Origin: Heracleum sosnowskyi
Lineage: Eukaryota; Streptophyta; Magnoliopsida; Apiales; Apiaceae
Direction of reading: 5' to 3'
Length of the DNA: 64,000 nucleotides
Assembly (NCBI GenBank): GCA_030848705.1
Contig: CM061237.1
Coordinates: 78,921,910 to 78,985,909 of the forward strand
A program made the position numbers and the translations under genes. Shown here piece by piece: positions 10,864-19,213 of the stretch; position 1 is the stretch's first letter, and each line of letters starts with the position of its first letter. The notes beneath the pieces are model-generated. The model did not search any database. It saw only the letters and a list, made by a program, of their open reading frames with translations, and was not told where the DNA came from.

Positions 10864-11360
10864 AATGTAACATAAGATTTAAAAGAGATAACTACAACTC
10901 AACAAAGGACAAGACAGACAATAATATTAACAGAAGCACAGGAATCCAGAATCAAAGAAGAAAAGGTAAACTCAAAAAATCAAAATACGTTATGTATTCT
11001 TGAAGTCCGTAAACAGGTCACGGAAAGAAGTTCATGAAAATGTTCAAGCCTCAGTGACAGCAAAAGAAACAAGACTTTCAAGATGACAGAAGTATGTGAA
11101 TGATTTAGGGTTCAGTACCACGGGATTCCAGTGATGAAGCAACCAGAAAGACAAAGGACTTATCAGCAGCACTATATTGAAGACATAAAATAATAATTGA
11201 TCAAGTGTTATTCATCTGTGAACCAGACCAGTTGCACGAGGTGACGGCACCAAAAAGAAGATCAAGTTGTTTTATCGTCTCAGAACAAATTGATACAGTC
11301 TATTACTTAAACACCCGGGAGCTCAGGAGTTATTACTAAAGGACAAATGACAAGTAAATC

Positions 11361-11620
11361 AATTCGATAGTTTTTCTTTTAAGAAAACTATCGAATGAGA
11401 GTTTAAGATGATTGAATTAAAAACAAGTAAATCAATTTAGCATTCGATAGTTTTGTTTTAAAAACTATCGAATGGTGAAATGATTTGTTTCATTCGATGG
11501 TTTCTTAAACCATTCGATGGTTTTTTAATTGGGAGCATGTGAAAAGTATTCTTTGTTTTTCAAGTTGATGAAGATCCAACGGCCATGATTGTTTCTACAA
11601 TCTAAGTTCGATGGTTTTCA
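11361..11620. repeat. E2 motif cluster TTCGATAGTTTT with perfect hairpins
   Basis: attcgatagtttt at 11362-11374 pairs with aaaactatcgaat at 11384-11396 (13-bp stem). cattcgatagtttt at 11441-11454 pairs with aaaactatcgaatg at 11461-11474 (14-bp stem, 6-nt loop). Variants with cattcgatggttt follow at about 11491-11525 and 11605. The same cluster occurs in the 3' LTR, and the motif recurs many times in the pol-aORF spacer. Confidence 0.9.
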
Positions 11621-11985
11621 AACCAAAGTCTGCAGTTAATACAGAGTGAAGAATGTGTCTTCTTCAGTTAAGGATTTCAACACAGAGACATTACTGAGAG
11701 AGAGAAGAGCCGGAGAAAATTATCAGAGAAATTAATAGTGCTCAGAACTTGATCATTGTTTTGTATTTGTGTAACCTTAAACTCATTGACGCTAATCTAC
11801 GGATTAGAAATTGTAGCACCCCTCGAGGTTTATATTTATAAAAAGATATATTCCCCGAAACTTGATTTGGTTTGGTGTGTTTGATTTCGTTATAGAACTG
11901 AAAGATTAATCCGCGAACGAAATTAAATTATTTGTGAGTATCGTATTCAACCCCCCCCCCCTTCTACGATACTTTGGACCTAACA

Positions 11986-12000
11986 ATTGGTACCAGAGCT
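11986..12000 (+). other. E2 primer-binding site
   Basis: attggtaccagagct directly follows the LTR. It matches the initiator methionine tRNA complement with one change (tggtatcagagc expected). Confidence 0.9.
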
Positions 12001-12145
12001 ACTTGATTGATATAAAAATCAGATCCGGTGAATGAGACCAAAATCAAACGTAGCGTGAAAATTCGAAGCAAATTTTTTAACTTTCAAAATTTTTCATTTA
12101 ATTGGAATTTCTTGAATTTTAAACAATTTGAAATTTTCAGAAACC

Positions 12146-14554
12146 ATGAGTGCTCCAAAGACAACCGCTGGTATTAAAGTTCCCCCGTTTACTAGAGATG
12201 ATTTTGGTTTGTGGAAGATGAAGATGTTGTTATTTATCAAGGCATCCAATCCGTTGTATATTGGCATATTAGAGAACGGACCGTTTGTACCAATGAAACC
12301 AGTTAGTGAATCTACAGCTCCTGATGGTAGCAGGATTCCTTCAGGCACCCAACCTAAGGATATAAGTGAATTTATAGATTCTGACAAAGAACTGATTCGA
12401 TTGGACACCGGTTTAATGTTGATATTGGCGGACTCCGCGGACAAGGAAATGAGCTATCAGTTGATGAACTGTACAAGCGGGAAACATATGTGGGATACCA
12501 TTAACCTAATAATGGAAGGAACTGAAGACGTGCAGGAAAACAGATTGGACATTCTGACTTCTCAATACGAAGCGTTTAGGTCACTGCCAGGAGAAAGTAT
12601 AACTCAGGTCTTTGAGAAATATACTAAGCTCCTCAATGAATTGGCAATGAAAGGAAAGACCTATCCACTGAGAGAATCGAACAGGAAGTTCATGATGACG
12701 CTGCCCCATCATGTAGAACACAAGTCATCATCCATTAGGGAAAGAATTGACTTCACAAAGATGTCATTAGAGATGATCTATGGCAAGTTGAAGACCTATG
12801 AGATGGAACAGGAACAAAGGGTGATAATCTACGGATCAGGGACAGTGGAGAATAAGCACAATGCACTTGTGAGATCAGCAGCACTTGTAGTGGATGAACC
12901 AATAACTGCTGAGATTCAGGTTCAAACCCCTAGAGCTGGAAAGGAGGTGATAATAGAAGCAGAAATGGATTCTCTGAATCTGGGTGTTGATGAAAGTGAT
13001 TACTACACCCTAGAAGAGCTTGAGCAAATGGAAGACAAAACCATGGCGTACTTAGCTGCAAAGTTTAGTCATATTCGTTTCAAAAGAAACCCTAAGTACA
13101 AGTTCAAGGGCTCAACCAACAGATTCCAGAAGAGCAATTATACACCTAGTACAGGCTTTAAGGGAGGCTACAAGACTGGCATGATTGATAGAAGCAAATC
13201 AAGATGCTACAACTGCAATGAGTTAGGGCATTTCGCCACTGAATGCCGGAAGCCTCGTCAAGCAAGAGACATGAAAGATGTCTATGGAAAGAAGGATTCT
13301 TATGATGAGTTGAAGAAGGAGAATGCCAAGCTTAAACAACAATTGGAGGCATTCTCTGGAAAGCAGAAAGGGAAAGCCTACATAGCAGAGGGAAAGCACT
13401 GGGATGATACTGATTCGGATGAAGAGGAGGAATATGTAAATGTTGCTCTAATGGCTGACTCTTCAGAGGAATCACCACAATCATCTCAGGTACCTATCTT
13501 AACTACAATTGATATGTCTAATTCTGAGTACAAGAAAACTGTGCAAGATCTTAGTGTAGAATTGTTTAATGTACACACAAGCATGCTAGCATCAGAAATG
13601 GAAAATGCTAAACTAGTTCTTAAGATTAAAAAGCTAGAATCTAAAAATGAAGAACTAGAGCTTGTAGCTGTAACATTAGAAGATCTTAAGCAAAAGAATG
13701 CGTACTTAGAGAACAAGGTCAAGTGTAATGATGAGATAGAGACTATCCTCAGGAAGCAGGTTTCAGATCTAGATTTGAAGCTGAATGCTTTTAAGAATTC
13801 CGCTCTAGTGGCTAGGGAAATCATTGATACTCAGGCCATAGAGAATAAAACTGCTATAGGATTTGACTATAACAAGAAAGCTGGTAAGAAGATTGTGGAA
13901 TTCCCTGTGACATCTTCAGTTGTCAAAAGGAATACTCCACATGTTCTTAAGAATGTTGATTGTCCAGTTTTTGTTAAGCCGTTTCCACCACTCTTTCATG
14001 AGGATGACCTTTTCATTAGACAAGAATTGCTTGAGGAGGATTTATTGAAGGAAAAAGAGGTAAAGACTAAGTTGCCTAGGAAATCAGTAAAGAATGAATT
14101 ACCTAAACCTGATTTACCTAAAACTGAAGTAGGTTCCTTAGTTAGTAATGTTAAAAAGAACAGGAATGGGAGGAAGAAGATTGTTAATCAGGAATTGGTT
14201 CCATCTTCTCCCATTGCATCTAGGAAGTTGTGTTCTATTTGTAATTCTGCTGGACACCTTACACATGCATGTAAAAAGGTTAAAGTAGAAACTGCTAATA
14301 CTTCTGAAATGCATAACATGTCTGACATGCCTGATACTCATGAACCCTGTGGAAAGAAAGAGTGTTTGCTATGTAAGTACAACATCATGCATGCTTATTT
14401 TAAGTTGATGTCTGATAGTAGCAATAGCACTAGAAATGTTAAATCCACAGATACTATGAATATCAAACAGGGTAAGACTAAATTGAATGTTACTCCTGTT
14501 AAATCATCTAAACCTTCAGGACCCAAACAATTTTGGGTACCAAAGTCCGCTTAA
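12146..14554 (+). CDS. gag: E2 gag polyprotein (copia UBN2-type)
   Basis: An open frame of 802 codons from ATG 12146 (MSAPKTTAGIKVPPF); six further codons are open upstream, but the ATG in accatgag is equivalent to the gag starts of E3 and E5. Residues about 1-230 form the copia gag core (DDFGLWKMKMLLFIKASNP, WDTINLIMEGTEDVQENR, YEAFRSLPGESITQVFEKYT). A CCHC knuckle CYNCNELGHFATEC is at about residue 354 and a second, CSICNSAGHLTHAC, at about residue 696. A long heptad-rich coiled coil lies between them (about 440-560). The end, GPKQFWVPKSA, matches the ends of the other gags here. It forms the particle shell and packages RNA. It is the only E2 gene without a stop codon, so E2 RNA might still supply Gag. 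Confidence 0.92.
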   Translation: MSAPKTTAGIKVPPFTRDDFGLWKMKMLLFIKASNPLYIGILENGPFVPMKPVSESTAPDGSRIPSGTQPKDISEFIDSDKELIRLDTGLMLILADSADKEMSYQLMNCTSGKHMWDTINLIMEGTEDVQENRLDILTSQYEAFRSLPGESITQVFEKYTKLLNELAMKGKTYPLRESNRKFMMTLPHHVEHKSSSIRERIDFTKMSLEMIYGKLKTYEMEQEQRVIIYGSGTVENKHNALVRSAALVVDEPITAEIQVQTPRAGKEVIIEAEMDSLNLGVDESDYYTLEELEQMEDKTMAYLAAKFSHIRFKRNPKYKFKGSTNRFQKSNYTPSTGFKGGYKTGMIDRSKSRCYNCNELGHFATECRKPRQARDMKDVYGKKDSYDELKKENAKLKQQLEAFSGKQKGKAYIAEGKHWDDTDSDEEEEYVNVALMADSSEESPQSSQVPILTTIDMSNSEYKKTVQDLSVELFNVHTSMLASEMENAKLVLKIKKLESKNEELELVAVTLEDLKQKNAYLENKVKCNDEIETILRKQVSDLDLKLNAFKNSALVAREIIDTQAIENKTAIGFDYNKKAGKKIVEFPVTSSVVKRNTPHVLKNVDCPVFVKPFPPLFHEDDLFIRQELLEEDLLKEKEVKTKLPRKSVKNELPKPDLPKTEVGSLVSNVKKNRNGRKKIVNQELVPSSPIASRKLCSICNSAGHLTHACKKVKVETANTSEMHNMSDMPDTHEPCGKKECLLCKYNIMHAYFKLMSDSSNSTRNVKSTDTMNIKQGKTKLNVTPVKSSKPSGPKQFWVPKSA

Positions 14555-14573
14555 TCAATCTGTGATTGCAGGG
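14555..14573 (+). promoter_or_regulatory. E2 splice-acceptor-like site between gag and pol
   Basis: After the gag stop come 17 nt ending tgtgattgcag, then gg. The same arrangement is seen in E3, E4 and E5. Pol is in the +1 frame relative to gag here. In E2 the reading phase at the CAG differs from the other three by one base. Confidence 0.5.
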
Positions 14574-15655
14574 TATAATGTTAAAAGCTCAAAGGTTGTG
14601 TGGATTCTGGATAGTGGTTGTTCTAGACACATGACAGGTGAAGAGTCCCTGCTTACAGAGGTGGTTAAGAAGACCGGCCCGATTGTAACCTTTGGAGATG
14701 ACAGCAAAGGATTCACTACGGGATATGGTAAATTGAAAGCTGGAAATGTCATCATTGAAAACATCTCTCTTGTTGAAGGATTAAAGCACAATCTTCTAAG
14801 TATCAGTCAATTCTGTGATAAAGGCTACAATATAGATTTCAGAAAGGACAAGTGCTTGATCACCAACAGGAAGGATGAGAAGCTTACTCTACTGGGAGTG
14901 AGAAAAGGGAATTTGTTTATAGCTGACTTAAGTTCTACCAGTGAAGGAGAAGTTACATGTTTCTATGCAAAGGCATCTTCAGAACAAAGTTGGCTATGGC
15001 ACAAGAAGCTCTCACATCTGAACTTCAAAACTATGAACTCTTTGGTAAAGAGAGAGTTAGTGAGAGGGTTGCCCCTGATGGAATTCAATCAGGAGGGACT
15101 ATGTGAAGCATGTGAAAAAGGGAAGTCGAAGAAAGCATCACATGGAAGCAAAGAAATGACAAGCATTACTGAACCATTACAGCTAATTCATATGGATTTA
15201 TTTGGTCCAGTTAATGTTATGTCACTTTCAAGAAACAGATATGCATTGGTGATGGTGGATGACTACTCCAAGTACACGTGGGTGTTGTTCATACAAACAA
15301 AGGATGAAGCAACACAACTAATCATTGATCACATCAAGAAGATAGAAGTGGAAGCTAAGCTACCTGTGCGGACAATCAGATCAGACAATGGAACTGAATT
15401 CAAGAATGCAGTTCTAAATGATTTCTGCTCAGAGAAAGGAATATCAAGACAGTTTTCAGCACCAAGAACTTCTCAACAGAATGGAGTAGTGGAAAGGAAG
15501 AACAGGACCTTAGTTGAAGCAGCAAGGACCATGTTGAGTGAATCAAAACTTCCCACTTACTTTTGGGCTGAAGCAGTGAATACAGCTTGCTACACTCAGA
15601 ATCGAACCCTGATCAACAAAGATCATGAAAAGACTCCGTATGAGTTAATGGCCAA
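14572..15655 (+). pseudogene. pol: E2 pol, 5' part: protease and integrase, split by E3
   Basis: The frame is open from within gag (ATG 14487) and through the E3 insertion point. Protease WILDSGCSRHMTGEES lies at about 14600-14650, the GAG-pre-integrase HKKLSHLNFKTMN at about 15000, and CEACEKGKSKK of the zinc finger at about 15105. Integrase motifs HMDLFGPVNV (about 15189) and IRSDNGTEF (about 15376), then NGVVERKNRTL (about 15480), supply the D, D and E residues. The frame then enters the E3 LTR at 15656, within codons following YELMAN. The second part resumes in the same frame at 28675. The insertion separates integrase from RT, so E2 Pol cannot be made as one protein. Confidence 0.92.
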
Positions 15656-16652
15656 TGTTAGGAATATGTTGTTCTTGATGATAATTATAAAAACACTTAG
15701 TAGATTTTGTATTAAGTTATTTTGTAACTGTCAACGAAATAGCATGCTTTGCAGTGTTTCGTTGACAGGAAGCTCATCAACGAAATGAGTGTTGTAGCAA
15801 TTGCACTGTACATTACTTCATAGTTTGATATGCAGTTTGTTGAGTACTAGATAGGTTTTCTAAGTCATGTTGACTAAATGGTTAGATAGGCAAAATAGGT
15901 TGGTTAATTGTAAATATTTAGTGCCTTGTAATTTTGCCTAAGTGAAGACATGTCAACGGAATGAAGATTACTCTATCAACGAAACAAGGAAGCTCATCAA
16001 CGAAACAAAGAATAAAGCTATCAACGAAACACATCTCTATGCCATCAACGAATCATTATTGCTTTTCTATACAATTGACAAAGTGATAGTGACAGGTTCC
16101 TGACAGATCAAAAAGGAGATGTGGAAGTGTACTTTGCATTGGAAACCATTAAAATGGACATGGGGAATAAGGAAACATCCCAGTTTCCAATTGGGCTCTT
16201 GGGAGTGATCATAATAAGCATGAAGACAAAAGCAAGGATCTCCAAGGACCACTGGACAAAGGGATGAAAAGCAAACTATTGGCGGTTACTCATTGTACTA
16301 TTAGTGTAGCCAAAAATAGGGTTGTAAACTTGGGTTTATATAACCAAGTGTAGCAGTTACTTTATTTGTGTGAAGAAAAACAAAGAGTTTGTATTAGCTA
16401 TCTTTGAGAGCATTTTTCTTCTCTACAACCTTGTAACTGAGCAGCTGTGTACATTTGTATCACAGATTATTTCCGCAATAAAAACACTTCAGTTGGATCA
16501 TCAAACAATTCAACTGAATTATTTATATCTTGTGTTTTTATTTATTCAGTTCAGTTTAATTTTATAAAGTATTTTCAAGTTAAAAGAAATATCAAAATTG
16601 TATTCAACCCCCCCCCCCTTCTACAATTCTGTTAGGTCATTTGGGATTAACA
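15656..16652 (+). repeat. E3 5' LTR
   Basis: Starts tgttaggaatatg and ends ggattaaca, giving TG...CA ends with a short inverted repeat (tgtta/taaca). A TATA box, tttatataa, is at 16335-16343. An 11-C run sits about 33 bp before the end. It holds eight copies or variants of TCAACGAAA. ORFs called inside it (16067-16252, 16370-16635) recur in the 3' LTR and are not genes. Confidence 0.97.
15728..16055. repeat. E3 motif cluster TCAACGAAA in the LTR
   Basis: Copies start at 15731, 15757 (reverse), 15777, 15953 (variant), 15976, 15997, 16021 and 16045 (variant). The first two form a perfect 12-bp inverted pair, ctgtcaacgaaa at 15728-15739 and tttcgttgacag at 15757-15768, with a 17-nt loop. The same set is repeated in the 3' LTR at offset +12023. 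Confidence 0.95.
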
Positions 16653-16666
16653 ATTGGTATCAGAGC
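16653..16666 (+). other. E3 primer-binding site
   Basis: attggtatcagagc immediately after the LTR matches the initiator methionine tRNA complement exactly over tggtatcagagc. Confidence 0.95.
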
Positions 16667-16716
16667 GAGCTTCTAACATACAAGAAGTTTAAAGATCAAG
16701 ACCAAAAACAGAAACC

Positions 16717-19191
16717 ATGGTGAAGAAGGATGCAGGTGTGAAGATACCAGTTCTTGATAAGGACAATTACTTTCACTGGAAAGTAAAGATGCATTTACAT
16801 CTCATGTCTATGGATGAGAGGTATGTAGACTGCATTGAGAAAGGTCCACACGTTCCCATGAAGCTTGATTCTAGAGTTGGATTGCCAGATAATGCTCCTG
16901 ATGTAGAGATTCCAAAACTTGTCTCAGAATGGACTGTTGAAGATGTTGCAGAAGTCCATAAAGACAAAAGAACCATGAACATTCTGTTTAATGGTTTGGA
17001 GCAAGAGATGTTTGACAATGTTATCAACTGTACAACCTCTAAGGAAGTATGGGATACTGTTAGAACTCTCTGTGAAGGAACTGAGCAAGTCAGGGAAAAT
17101 AAAATGCAACTCCTTATACAACAATATGAGCATTTTCATTTTAAAGCTGGTGAAACCCTAAATGACACGTTTAGTAGGTTTCAGAAGCTTTTGAATGGAT
17201 TAAAGCTGTATGGGAGGATCTATCAAACTAAGGATTCAAACCTTAAATTTCTCAGAGCTCTTCCAAAAGAATGGAAGCCTATGACTGTTTCTCTTAGAAA
17301 CACTCAAGAGTACAAAGACTACACTCTTGAAAGGCTTTATGGAACCTTGAAGACTTATGAGCTGGAAATGGAGCAAGATGAGGAAATTGAAAAGGTACAG
17401 AAGAAGGGTGGATCTATTGCATTAATTGCATCTGTGAACCAACTGGAAGATGACAACAAAGAAACTGCAAAGGCCACAACTAGTCGACCTAGTTGTAGGA
17501 GTGATGTTAGCAAGGGTAAAGACAAGATGACAGAAGAAGAAGAAGAATCAGAACCAGCCAACTTGAATGACTTAGATGAGATTGATGAGCATATTGCTTT
17601 TCTGTCTAGGAAATTCTCTAAGTTCAAGTTCAAAAGAAACTCAGAAGCAAGGCCACCAAGAAGAGACTTTCAACCTAGCAAAACAAACTGGATTGAAAAG
17701 TCTAAGTCAAAATGTTTCAATTGTGGAATGCTTGGTCACTTTGCTGGAGACTGCAGAAAGCCCAAGGTTGAGAAGGGCAACAGGAAATTTGAGCCTGTTG
17801 ATTATAAAAAGAAATACTTTGAACTTCTCAAGGAAAAAGAAAAGGCTTTCATGTCTCAGGAGTATGACTGGGCTGGTAATGGTGAAGACTCTGAGGATGA
17901 TGTTGAATATGTCAACTTGGCTCTTATGGCTGACAATCATGAGCAGGAAGCAAGTTCCTCAAGCAACCAGGTAACAATTACTAATCTTTCTGAGCTTTCT
18001 AAAGAGGAATGCGATAGTGCAGTAAATGAAATGTCTACTGTACTATATAATTTGCGTGTTACTCTTAAATCACTTACCAAGGAGAATTCTAGAATAAAAG
18101 AGACTAATTTGTTATTAAGTGATAGGAATGCAATGTTAGAAGCACAGCTCATTGAATTTGAGAAAATGAGATGTGTTAGTAGGGATGCTAAGAAGGAACT
18201 TGAGAACGTGTTACAAAGGGAAGAAATTCTTAAAACACAACTTGAAATAGAACAAGGTGTGATTGCAAAATGGAAAGATTCCAGGAATGTTGCTACCAAC
18301 ATCATTAATGTTCAAGGTATGGAATCTTTCTGTGAGGAATCATGGAAAAAGAACAAAGAGAAGCTAGGGTGTGTTGGTGAAACCTTAGAATCAGAAACAG
18401 AGTCAACAAACAACAATGATCATTTGTTGGAGGTTGATATGTCAACGAAATGCAATGTTTCGTTGACACATGAACCATCAACCGATCAGGCTGTTTCGTT
18501 GACAGACAAAAGAAAAGAGAAACTCACTAGACTTAATGACAAGTATGGTCCTGTCACCAAGAACTTTGTTCAAGGTGAGTCTAGTAATTCAAAGAAAGTT
18601 GAGAAGCCTGTTGAGAGAGCTAATGTAGGTCACTTGTCTAACAAGCAATTGAAAGACAAGGTAGAGAAAGTTCATAATGAGGCTAAGGGAAATAAAAAGA
18701 ATAACAGGAATGGCAAAGTAGGAATTAACAAACACAACAATTACACACCTGATAAATATGCTCCTAGAAAGACATGTGTTAATTGTGGAAGTGTTAGTCA
18801 TTTGTCTACTAACTGCAAATCTGTTAAGAAATCTGCTAATGTGAAAATGCCCAAGCCTGCAATGAACAGTTCCATGCCTACAATGCCTGTTATGCCTAAC
18901 ATGTTTGCTCCATATGCACAATTTCAGAATCCATATGCTAGCATGCCATTTGTGTCTAATCCTTACATGAATATGTTTAACATGCCACAAATGCCATGGA
19001 ACATGAATAACATGATTGTTCCTCCAACTATGCATGCTATGAATGAAAATATGAGCAACCCTCAGAAATCAACACCAAGGGTAAAGATTGATTTGAATCA
19101 ATCTGAGTCCAAAGTGAAAAATGGTACAAAAGGGAATGCAAAGGCTAACAAGACAGGACCCAAGGAAACTTGGGTACCAAAATCAACTTGA
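16717..19191 (+). CDS. gag: E3 gag polyprotein
   Basis: An intact frame of 824 codons from the ATG in accatggtgaag, 50 bp after the primer site. The N-terminal gag core runs to about residue 225 (YFHWKVKMHLHLMSMDERY, CEGTEQVRENKMQLL, LYGTLKTYELEMEQ). CCHC knuckles are at about residue 333 (CFNCGMLGHFAGDC) and 687 (CVNCGSVSHLSTNC). A coiled coil fills about 425-525. Residues about 709-770 are strikingly rich in Met, Pro and Asn. The linker at about 575-600 is encoded by three copies of the E3 motif, one pair forming a perfect hairpin (18440-18468). The C-terminus, GPKETWVPKST, matches the other gags. The role is particle assembly and RNA packaging. Confidence 0.95.
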   Translation: MVKKDAGVKIPVLDKDNYFHWKVKMHLHLMSMDERYVDCIEKGPHVPMKLDSRVGLPDNAPDVEIPKLVSEWTVEDVAEVHKDKRTMNILFNGLEQEMFDNVINCTTSKEVWDTVRTLCEGTEQVRENKMQLLIQQYEHFHFKAGETLNDTFSRFQKLLNGLKLYGRIYQTKDSNLKFLRALPKEWKPMTVSLRNTQEYKDYTLERLYGTLKTYELEMEQDEEIEKVQKKGGSIALIASVNQLEDDNKETAKATTSRPSCRSDVSKGKDKMTEEEEESEPANLNDLDEIDEHIAFLSRKFSKFKFKRNSEARPPRRDFQPSKTNWIEKSKSKCFNCGMLGHFAGDCRKPKVEKGNRKFEPVDYKKKYFELLKEKEKAFMSQEYDWAGNGEDSEDDVEYVNLALMADNHEQEASSSSNQVTITNLSELSKEECDSAVNEMSTVLYNLRVTLKSLTKENSRIKETNLLLSDRNAMLEAQLIEFEKMRCVSRDAKKELENVLQREEILKTQLEIEQGVIAKWKDSRNVATNIINVQGMESFCEESWKKNKEKLGCVGETLESETESTNNNDHLLEVDMSTKCNVSLTHEPSTDQAVSLTDKRKEKLTRLNDKYGPVTKNFVQGESSNSKKVEKPVERANVGHLSNKQLKDKVEKVHNEAKGNKKNNRNGKVGINKHNNYTPDKYAPRKTCVNCGSVSHLSTNCKSVKKSANVKMPKPAMNSSMPTMPVMPNMFAPYAQFQNPYASMPFVSNPYMNMFNMPQMPWNMNNMIVPPTMHAMNENMSNPQKSTPRVKIDLNQSESKVKNGTKGNAKANKTGPKETWVPKST

Positions 19192-19213
19192 TTTGGTTTT
19201 ATTGTGTGCAGGG
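19192..19213 (+). promoter_or_regulatory. E3 splice-acceptor-like site at the start of pol
   Basis: After the gag TGA come 20 nt of T-rich sequence ending attgtgtgcag, then gg. Pol codon GGA begins exactly after the CAG. It is homologous to the sites at 14571, 54672 and 59384. Confidence 0.55.

Larger units (their letters stand above)
10860..11985 (+). repeat. E2 5' LTR (first 6 bp missing)
   Basis: Nearly identical to 36340-37465. It ends ggacctaaca, with an 11-C run in ttcaaC(11)ttctacg about 25 bp before the end. A TATA-like tatatttataaaaag is at 11831-11845. The first six bases seen in the 3' LTR (tgtaaa) are missing here because of the deletion breakpoint. Confidence 0.95.

Noticed and set aside
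19170..19191. Programmed -1 frameshift in the gag/pol overlap as the general pol expression route
   Set aside because: Possible in E3 alone, but E2 and E4 have the +1 relation, and in E4 and E5 a pol-frame TGA lies between gag and pol.
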